Positions 1 through 4,318 of a DNA stretch of 5,236 bases are shown here, in pieces. A program made the position numbers and the translations under genes. Position 1 is the stretch's first letter. Every line of letters starts with the position of its first letter. Source of the DNA: Eubacteriales Family XIII. Incertae Sedis bacterium (GTDB taxonomy: Bacteria; Bacillota; Clostridia; Peptostreptococcales; Anaerovoracaceae); the NCBI GenBank assembly GCA_031255695.1, contig JAIRSA010000193.1:1-5236 (forward strand), in the 5' to 3' direction. The notes below the pieces were generated by a model. That model was not told where the DNA came from and ran no database searches. It saw only the letters and a program-made list of their open reading frames with translations.

Positions 1-249
1 GCCAACAGCATCTCACTATATATACGCGACGACGGCTGCGGGATACCCGCCCACGATGTGCCCAGGGTGTTCGACAAGGGCTTCACCGGCGAGAACGGCC
101 GGCGCTTCGGCGCGTCCACGGGGCTTGGCCTATACCTATGCAAGCAGATGTGCACAAAACTTGGGCTTGACATACGGATCGCCTCCGCCGAAGGCGAATG
201 GACGGAAGCCGAAATCATTTTCCCAAAGAGCGATATGTATTTTGGATAG
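1..249 (+). CDS. Sensor histidine kinase, C-terminal ATPase end (5' part outside window)
   Basis: The reading frame is open from the first base and ends at TAG, giving the last 82 residues of a membrane sensor kinase that would autophosphorylate and pass phosphate to a response regulator. All three ATP-binding boxes of the HATPase_c (GHKL) fold that lie in this part are present: the G1 box DDGCGIP (fragment residues 10-16), the F box VFDKGFTG (23-30) and the G2 box STGLGLYLCK (39-48). A closing strand, EAEIIFP, follows. The spelling KGFTGENGR plus GLGLYLCK is characteristic of the BceS/GraS/YvcQ group of intramembrane-sensing kinases in Bacillota, which usually work with an ABC exporter for antimicrobial peptides. 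That subgroup assignment is an inference, because the sensor and DHp domains are not in the window. No ABC transporter follows; the gene ends against a repeat array and a convergent regulator gene. An in-frame ATG at 58 is internal to the domain and is not a start. Confidence 0.93.
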   Translation, partial: ANSISLYIRDDGCGIPAHDVPRVFDKGFTGENGRRFGASTGLGLYLCKQMCTKLGLDIRIASAEGEWTEAEIIFPKSDMYFG

Positions 250-271
250 TGTATTGGAGGGGCGCCGCCGG

Positions 272-389
272 GCTGAGGCAGCGGGCTTCTTGGCCATAAC
301 ACGCCCAACGGCGCTGAGGCAGCGGGCTTCTTGGCCATAACACGCCCATCGGCGCTGAGGCAGCGGGCTTCGTGGCAGCTATCCGCCCA
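272..389. repeat. Tandem array of a 41-bp GC-rich intergenic repeat, three copies
   Basis: Three units start at 272, 313 and 354, a period of exactly 41 bp. Each opens with GCTGAGGCAGCGGGCTTC and closes with CGCCCA. Units 1 and 2 are identical over the first 36 bp; unit 3 diverges in its middle (GTGGCAGCTATC in place of TTGGCCATAACA) while keeping both ends. A degenerate partial fourth unit may begin near 393 (GCGGAGGCGGC). GGGC and GCCC near the two ends of each unit could pair as a short stem over a loop of about 16 nt. Because 41 is not a multiple of three, the array does not encode a periodic peptide. It lies between two convergent genes. No T-run follows that would make it a standard intrinsic terminator. 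Its function is unknown. Confidence 0.9.
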
Positions 390-446
390 TCGGCGGAGGC
401 GGCAAACCGGCCGCAACGATATCATGATTTTAGCTGGATAACAGGA

Positions 447-821
447 TCATTTTCCTGCGAACAGCCCTGCTTTTTCTGCCCTCGACTTATACAGTGAGGC
501 CGCACGTTCCATGAGCAGGGCTTTCTGGTGATCATCCATTTTGTCGTAAGCGACGAATATGCTATCTTTCTCCACTTCGGAGTCATAAAATTTGAACAGA
601 ATATCGACTGGCACAGTCAGATCGGTCCTGCCGAGCAAATAATCCACGCTTGTGCCGAGCATGTCAGCCATCTTTACCAGATAGATCCATCGGCTCGTCC
701 TAAGATTGTGCTCATAACGCGACAATGTAGCCTCGCTTATGCCTATCAATTCTGCGAGCTCGCCTTGTGTCATGTCACTACGTAAGCGAATTTTTTTGAT
801 TCTTTCACCAAAATCTGTCAT
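447..821 (-). CDS. XRE-family helix-turn-helix transcriptional regulator
   Basis: A complete protein of 124 residues. Residues 7-64 form a Cro/CI-type (HTH_3) DNA-binding domain. Helix 2 starts at MTQGELAEL (17-25), the turn is IGIS (26-29), and the recognition helix is SEATLSRYE (29-37). The domain ends with the usual LGTSVDYLLGRTD (55-67). The C-terminal half (68-124) is charged and probably helical, with no recognisable sensor or peptidase domain; it may serve for dimerisation. GGAG at 831-834, read on the - strand, sits 9 nt before the ATG, which supports this start. The gene is convergent with the kinase fragment and divergent from tmk. It is more AT-rich than the flanking genes and shares no operon with anything visible, consistent with an acquired or phage-type regulator, but no other mobile gene is present. 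Autoregulation is likely for this family. The target genes are unknown. Confidence 0.93.
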   Translation of the reverse strand: MTDFGERIKKIRLRSDMTQGELAELIGISEATLSRYEHNLRTSRWIYLVKMADMLGTSVDYLLGRTDLTVPVDILFKFYDSEVEKDSIFVAYDKMDDHQKALLMERAASLYKSRAEKAGLFAGK

Positions 822-841
822 TTTTCAACACTCCATCTGAT

Positions 842-847
842 ATTATA
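842..847 (-). promoter_or_regulatory. Promoter -10 element of the XRE regulator
   Basis: Read on the - strand, positions 847 to 842 spell a perfect TATAAT, 20 nt before the ATG. This would start the transcript near 835, right at the ribosome binding site, giving a very short leader of about 14 nt. A convincing -35 is not seen. TTGCAT at 874-869 is the best hexamer, but its 21-bp spacer is too long; at normal spacing only a poor match (TGCAAT, 869-864) exists. A weak -35 may mean modest or activator-dependent expression. Confidence 0.6.
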
Positions 848-864
848 AATAATTTTCACAACAA

Positions 865-874
865 TTGCATGCAA
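865..874. promoter_or_regulatory. Candidate operator palindrome at the XRE promoter
   Basis: TTGCATGCAA is a perfect 10-bp palindrome located where the -35 region of the XRE gene should be, 18 bp upstream of its TATAAT. A second, looser inverted repeat overlaps it: AAATTACCAA (873-882) against TTGCCAATTT (897-906), 8 of 10 positions pairing. XRE repressors commonly bind short palindromes at their own promoters, so this is the most likely autoregulatory site. Binding is an inference from position alone. Confidence 0.35.
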
Positions 875-931
875 ATTACCAAATTCGCATCACAACTTGC
901 CAATTTAATAAATTTCGTGGGGGACGGGAGT

Positions 932-1026
932 GCCGCGTTACGTCCACATGCGTGGGGGCGGACATGGCAAACTGGGGAAGCGGGCAGGCCGGGCCGCGTT
1001 ACATCCACATGCGTGGGGGCGGACAT
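932..1026. CRISPR. Candidate two-repeat type I-E-like CRISPR remnant
   Basis: Two 34-bp blocks, 932-965 and 993-1026, differ at a single base (G942 versus A1003) and are exactly 61 bp apart, which is the period of classical type I-E arrays (about 29-bp repeat plus 32-bp spacer). The core CCACATGCGTGG forms a short stem (CCAC/GTGG) around ATGC. On the - strand the block reads GTCC, then CCCCCACGCATGTGG, then ATGTAACGCG, close in layout to type I-E repeats of the form GTGTTCCCC...GGGGATGAACCG. The spacer between the identical blocks is 27 bp (966-992); true repeat ends may lie a few bases inside each block. No third repeat occurs 61 bp to either side, and no cas gene is in the window. The AT-rich flank on the left would suit a leader for + strand reading, but the repeat spelling favours the - strand, so direction is unresolved. 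A duplicated intergenic element is the alternative. Confidence 0.45.
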
Positions 1027-1074
1027 CGGCCGCGCCTCCGATCAGGCCCGGCGCACGGCGGCCGCACACTGCCC

Positions 1075-1088
1075 GCAGGCATGCCTGC
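1075..1088. repeat. Perfect 14-bp palindrome upstream of the tmk promoter
   Basis: GCAGGCATGCCTGC is a perfect palindrome ending 26 bp before the tmk -35 element. It shares the GCATGC core with the palindrome at 865-874 but has different arms. It may be an operator or simply a short cruciform-prone site in GC-rich DNA. The remainder of 1027-1114 holds nothing I can assign. Confidence 0.4.
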
Positions 1089-1114
1089 ACACCCCGCCGC
1101 GCCCAAACAAAACC

Positions 1115-1144
1115 CTGTCATTTCCCTGCGTGGCGTGATATAAT
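1115..1144 (+). promoter_or_regulatory. Extended -10 promoter for tmk
   Basis: TATAAT at 1139-1144 is a perfect -10 box and is preceded by TGA (1136-1138), making the extended form TGnTATAAT. The -35 is CTGTCA (1115-1120), four of six matches to TTGACA, with an 18-bp spacer. Transcription would start near 1151, leaving a leader of about 170 nt before tmk. The upstream in-frame TTG/ATG codons at 1144-1149 fall inside or ahead of the start point, so they cannot be used from this promoter. Confidence 0.7.
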
Positions 1145-1154
1145 TGATGGCAGC

Positions 1155-1249
1155 GGCAATCCCGGCATCGCCGGCGCGGCAGCGTTGGCGCGGCAGCGGC
1201 AGTCCCGGCATCGCCGGCGCGGCGGCAGTCCCGGCAGCGCTGGCGCAGC
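1155..1249 (+). repeat. Three 26-bp hairpin-forming units in the tmk leader
   Basis: Near-identical 26-bp units lie at 1155-1180, 1198-1223 and 1224-1249; the last two are directly abutting, and the first two are separated by a 17-bp insert. Each starts GGCARTCCCGGC. Within each lies a 5-bp stem with a 3-nt loop: CCGGC-ATC-GCCGG at 1162-1174 and 1205-1217, and CCGGC-AGC-GCTGG at 1231-1243. In the third unit the changed stem base becomes a G-U pair in RNA, so the stem is kept. The region would be transcribed as the leader of tmk. Whether it acts as an attenuator, an RNA stability element or merely repeat expansion is not known. Confidence 0.65.
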
Positions 1250-1261
1250 GGCGATTGCGGC

Positions 1262-1294
1262 GGCATTGGCATTGCAAAGGCATTGCAGAGGCAT
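1262..1294 (+). repeat. Short GGCATTGC direct repeats before tmk
   Basis: GGCATTGCAAA (1268-1278) is followed immediately by GGCATTGCAGA (1279-1289), flanked by partial copies GGCATT (1262) and GGCAT (1290). This is an 11-bp tandem repeat continuing the repetitive leader of tmk and ending just ahead of its ribosome binding site. It appears non-coding. Confidence 0.6.
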
Positions 1295-1320
1295 CGGAAT
1301 TTTCGGAAGGGCGGCGTGAA

Positions 1321-1941
1321 TTGACCAGAGGGCGTTTCATTGTTTTTGAAGGCATTGACGGCAGCGGCAAGAGCACACAGGCGCGGCTGCTGCACCAGCG
1401 GCTCGTGGGTATGGGCCTTGCTTCCCACTGCACATCGGAGCCGACCGGCGGGCCCATCGGCGCGTTGATCCGCGATTGCCTCGCAGGCAGGATACATCTG
1501 GACGAGCGCGCCATCGCGAGCCTATTCGCGGCGGACAGGCTGGATCACCTGCTGAACGAGGCGGACGGGATCGCGGCCAAGGTCAGCGCGGGGGCGGCCG
1601 TGATATCCGACCGTTATTATTTTTCGTCCTACGCCTACCACGGCGCCTTCATGCCCATGGGCTGGGTGATAGAGGCGAACGCGCTGAGCAGGGAGATATT
1701 GCGCCCGGACGTGAACATTTTCATCGACGCGCCCCCGGAGGCCTGCGTGGCGCGGATCAGCGGCAGCAGGGGCAATATCGAGAAATACGAGAAGATAGAC
1801 GTGCTGACGAAGGTCCGCGAGCAGTACTTCATCGCCTTCGAGCGCATGAAGGGCTCGGAAAACGTGGTTGTGATAGACGGCGCCGGCCCCGTCCAGGAGA
1901 CAGAGCGCAGGATCTGGGACTGTGTCAAGGCCATCCTCTAA
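1321..1941 (+). CDS. tmk: Thymidylate kinase (dTMP kinase)
   Basis: The product, 206 residues, phosphorylates dTMP to dTDP with ATP in the cytoplasm, an essential step in dTTP supply. The P-loop is FEGIDGSGKST (residues 9-19). SEPTGGPIG (39-47) corresponds to the REPGGTPIG substrate-binding segment, LFAADR (68-73) to the usual LLFAADR, DRYYFSSYAYHG (97-108) to the DRY substrate motif, and SGSRGNIEKYE (147-157) to the LID carrying catalytic arginine. Length matches the family (about 205-213). The TTG start at 1321 is chosen because GGAAGGG (1305-1311) lies 9 nt upstream, MTRGRFIVFEG is the normal N-terminus, and no ATG is available close by. The frame stays open upstream to 1144 and would add an Ala/Arg-rich tail of 59 residues encoded by repeats, which is unlikely to be real. 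SEPTGGPIG and DRYYFSS are variants of the textbook motifs. Neighbours give no operon partner. Confidence 0.95.
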   Translation: MTRGRFIVFEGIDGSGKSTQARLLHQRLVGMGLASHCTSEPTGGPIGALIRDCLAGRIHLDERAIASLFAADRLDHLLNEADGIAAKVSAGAAVISDRYYFSSYAYHGAFMPMGWVIEANALSREILRPDVNIFIDAPPEACVARISGSRGNIEKYEKIDVLTKVREQYFIAFERMKGSENVVVIDGAGPVQETERRIWDCVKAIL

Positions 1942-1958
1942 TAAGGCCATCCTCTAAT
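1927..1958 (+). repeat. Perfect 16-bp tandem duplication across the tmk stop codon
   Basis: AAGGCCATCCTCTAAT occurs twice back to back (1927-1942 and 1943-1958). The first copy contains the last tmk codons (Lys-Ala-Ile-Leu) and its TAA stop; the second is untranslated. The copies are identical, so the event is probably recent, most likely replication slippage. Because the first copy keeps the stop, the protein is unaffected. Confidence 0.9.
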
Positions 1959-2071
1959 AAGAATGCATTTGCAGCCCAACCGCGCGCCGGCATGACAACA
2001 GCGCCCGGCCCCGCCCGTGAATACGCCGGCAAGCCTGCCCGTGCGTCGGCATGGCGGCAGTTCCACCGTTT

Positions 2072-2097
2072 ACGCCGCGCAGCCTGGGCTGCGGCGT
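2072..2097 (+). other. Strong stem-loop downstream of tmk
   Basis: CGCAGCC (2078-2084) pairs with GGCTGCG (2087-2093), and outside it ACGC (2072-2075) pairs with GCGT (2094-2097), leaving a 2-nt bulge (CG) on the left arm. This is the strongest hairpin between tmk and uvrB and may mark the end of the tmk transcript, but no U-tract follows, so it is not a standard intrinsic terminator. A perfect 7-bp tandem, GCTGACA twice (2102-2115), follows. The rest of 1959-2170 is GC-rich and holds no gene I can support. Confidence 0.35.
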
Positions 2098-2173
2098 GGA
2101 GGCTGACAGCTGACAGCGCCGGCTAAGCCTGGCGACGGCCTAGATGGCGGTCTGGGTGGCGGCGGCCTGACAC

Positions 2174-2220
2174 AAAAAAATAAAATACCCCTTGCATGGG
2201 AACGCATGTTCTGATATGAT
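2174..2220 (+). promoter_or_regulatory. uvrBA promoter with A-rich upstream element
   Basis: TTGCAT (2192-2197) and TATGAT (2215-2220) are separated by the optimal 17 bp, and TGA (2212-2214) before the -10 gives the extended form. An A/T-only run at 2174-2187 lies just upstream of the -35, in the position of an UP element bound by the RNA polymerase alpha subunit, and stands out in GC-rich surroundings. Transcription should start near 2227, leaving a leader of about 82 nt before uvrB. Confidence 0.85.
2200..2211. promoter_or_regulatory. LexA (DinR) SOS box in the uvrB promoter
   Basis: GAACGCATGTTC matches the Gram-positive LexA site CGAAC-RNRY-GTTCG in both GAAC/GTTC arms and in the R, R and Y positions of the spacer; only the outermost bases (G2199, T2212) deviate. 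It lies in the spacer between -35 and -10, where a bound repressor blocks RNA polymerase. In Bacillus subtilis the uvrBA operon is a LexA target, so SOS induction of these genes by DNA damage is expected here. Confidence 0.88.
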
Positions 2221-2308
2221 ATTTCTGTGCCTTCCATCAATATCAATATTGCCGAGGCGCGGTGCCGCACGGCTATTACATATATGATTGCCGCAGGGGG
2301 TCTTGCAG

Positions 2309-4285
2309 ATGAGCGAATTCAAGATAATATCGGATTACAAGATGACCGGGGACCAGCCGCAGGCAGTGCAACTCCTGTCCGACGGCATACGGGGCGGGCA
2401 GGCGCACCAAACGCTGCTTGGCGTCACAGGCTCCGGCAAGACATTCACCATGGCGAATGTCATCGAGAAGGTCCAGATGCCCACATTGGTGATCTCGCAC
2501 AACAAGACGTTGGCGGCACAGCTGCATGGGGAATTCCGCGAGTTCTTCCCCGAAAACGCCGTCGAATACTTTGTCAGCTATTACGACTACTACCAGCCCG
2601 AAGCCTACGTCCCCTCCACGGACACATATATCGAGAAGGACTCCGACATCAATGAGGAAATCGAGAAGCTGCGCCACTCGGCGACGGCCGCCCTCTCCGA
2701 GCGCCGCGACGTGATAATAGTCGCGAGCGTTTCGTGCATCTATGGCCTCGGCAGCCCGATCGACTACGAGAACCAGGTCCTGTCGCTCCGGCCCGGCAGC
2801 GGCAAAAGCCGCCACGACATACTGCGGAAACTCGTCGACATACAATACACCCGGAATGACCTGGGCTTTTCCAGGGGGAATTTCCGCGTGAGGGGGGACG
2901 TCGTCGACATATACCCTGCGGGCGCCGACAGCGCCGTGCGCGTGGAGCTCTTCGGCGACGAGGTGGAAAGCATCAAAGAGATAAACCCGCTGACAGGCGA
3001 AATCGTGGCATTGCGCAGCCATATTTCCATATTCCCCGCCTCGCACTACGTGACTTCGCGCGAGAATATGGAGCGGGCCGTCAAGTCCATCGAAGAGGAG
3101 CTGGACGAACGCCTGGCCTGGTTCAGGGCCAACAATAAGCTGCTTGAAGCGCAGCGGCTGGAACAGCGCACACGCTACGACATGGAGATGCTCCGGGAGA
3201 TCGGGACCTGCAAGGGGATAGAGAATTATTCCAGGCATATAAACGGGCGCCCCGCCGGAAGCCGCCCCTATACGCTGCTTGACTATTTCCCCGATGAATT
3301 CCTTATAATAATAGACGAATCGCATGTCATGCTCCCCCAGCTCAGGGCGATGCACGCCGGCGACAGGTCACGCAAGCTTTCGCTTGTCGAATACGGCTTC
3401 CGGCTCCCCTCCGCGCTGGACAACCGCCCGCTGGAATTCGATGAGTTCGAAAGCCTTGTGCGGCAGGCTGTCTATGTCAGCGCCACGCCGGCCGCATACG
3501 AGATCGGCCGCAGCGGCGGGGTGTCGGCCGAGCAGGTTATACGGCCGACGGGGCTGCTGGACCCGGTGATCGAGATCCGCAGCACCAAGGGGCAGATCGA
3601 CAGCCTCATCGGCGCCATAAACGAGGTGACCGCCAAGGGCGAGAAGGTCCTCGTGACGACGCTCACCAAGAAGATGTCAGAGAGCCTGACGGACTTCCTG
3701 AAGAATGCGGGGATACGCGTGCGCTATCTGCATTCCGAGGTCGAGACCCTTGAGCGCATGGAGATACTGCGCGATCTGCGCATGGGCGCCTTCGACGTGC
3801 TTGTCGGCATAAACCTCCTGCGGGAAGGGCTGGATCTGCCGGAGGTCTCGCTGGTGGCCATACTGGACGCCGACAAACAGGGCTTCCTCCGCACCGAGAC
3901 ATCGCTGATCCAGACGATAGGGCGCGCCGCCAGGAATTCCAATGGCAAGGTGATCATGTTCGCCGATTCGGAAAGCGCGGCCATGCAGAAGGCCATATCC
4001 GAGACAAACAGGCGGCGGCAGATACAGGGGGAATACAACAGGCAGCATGGGATAAGCCCGAAGACCATCGTCAAGGGCATACGCTCCGTCATCGAGGCCA
4101 CAAAGGTCGCCGAGGGGGCGGACGACGCCTACCTGGCCGAAAAGAGCGTGCTGGAGATGACGGGCAAGGAACGTGCCGATTACTTAAAGAAACTCGAAAA
4201 AGATATGAGGGATGCCGCCGCCGGGCTCGAATTCGAGCGGGCCGCGCTCATCCGGGACAGGATATTCCAAATCAAAGCGAAATAG
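2309..4285 (+). CDS. uvrB: Excinuclease ABC subunit B (UvrB)
   Basis: UvrB is the damage-verifying helicase-like subunit of nucleotide excision repair: it is loaded by UvrA, clamps the lesion strand, then recruits UvrC for incision. The 658-residue product matches the family length. Seen in order: Walker A GVTGSGKT (38-45); the aromatic beta-hairpin region YYDYYQPEAY (91-100) that inserts between the DNA strands; the UvrA-interaction domain (about 150-250); Walker B-type DESH (336-339); SATP (391-394); the helicase C-terminal domain with NLLREGLDLPE (502-512) and motif VI QTIGRAAR (535-542); and a C-terminal UVR motif (about 623-657) that contacts UvrC. The ATG at 2309 is preferred over an in-frame TTG at 2288 because AGGGGG (2295-2300) is 8 nt upstream. 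It is first in an operon with uvrA. All key motifs are intact. Isoleucine is often encoded by ATA, including three in a row at 3305-3313. Confidence 0.99.
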   Translation: MSEFKIISDYKMTGDQPQAVQLLSDGIRGGQAHQTLLGVTGSGKTFTMANVIEKVQMPTLVISHNKTLAAQLHGEFREFFPENAVEYFVSYYDYYQPEAYVPSTDTYIEKDSDINEEIEKLRHSATAALSERRDVIIVASVSCIYGLGSPIDYENQVLSLRPGSGKSRHDILRKLVDIQYTRNDLGFSRGNFRVRGDVVDIYPAGADSAVRVELFGDEVESIKEINPLTGEIVALRSHISIFPASHYVTSRENMERAVKSIEEELDERLAWFRANNKLLEAQRLEQRTRYDMEMLREIGTCKGIENYSRHINGRPAGSRPYTLLDYFPDEFLIIIDESHVMLPQLRAMHAGDRSRKLSLVEYGFRLPSALDNRPLEFDEFESLVRQAVYVSATPAAYEIGRSGGVSAEQVIRPTGLLDPVIEIRSTKGQIDSLIGAINEVTAKGEKVLVTTLTKKMSESLTDFLKNAGIRVRYLHSEVETLERMEILRDLRMGAFDVLVGINLLREGLDLPEVSLVAILDADKQGFLRTETSLIQTIGRAARNSNGKVIMFADSESAAMQKAISETNRRRQIQGEYNRQHGISPKTIVKGIRSVIEATKVAEGADDAYLAEKSVLEMTGKERADYLKKLEKDMRDAAAGLEFERAALIRDRIFQIKAK

Positions 4286-4318
4286 CCATTGGCGGCTGGG
4301 CAGCGGAAAGGTTTTACA

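Noticed and set aside
251..275. GGAGG at 256-260 right after the kinase stop looks like a ribosome binding site for a further gene.
   Set aside because: No ATG, GTG or TTG follows at suitable spacing with a sustained reading frame; the DNA runs straight into the 41-bp repeats.
399..414. GCGGC-AAACCG-GCCGC hairpin as a terminator for the kinase or the XRE gene.
   Set aside because: The stem is only 5 bp and no T-run follows on either strand, so it is not a credible intrinsic terminator.
865..1319. Several overlapping + strand open frames of about 90-130 codons across the XRE-tmk gap.
   Set aside because: They translate the CRISPR-like and GC-rich repeats (for example HMRGGG and PHAWGR peptides), overlap in all frames, lack ribosome binding sites and resemble no protein family.
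2174..2187. The A-rich run read on the - strand as the U-tract of a terminator.
   Set aside because: No gene on the - strand reads toward it and there is no stable stem directly before it on that strand; its place just above the uvrB -35 fits an UP element better.
2288..2308. TTG at 2288 as the uvrB start.
   Set aside because: The ATG at 2309 has AGGGGG at ideal spacing and gives the conserved UvrB N-terminus; the upstream codons would encode the ribosome binding site itself.
2276..3355. Long - strand open frame of 359 codons opposite uvrB.
   Set aside because: It is the antisense shadow of a GC-rich gene. uvrB is intact with every family motif, and the reverse product shows no recognisable domain.
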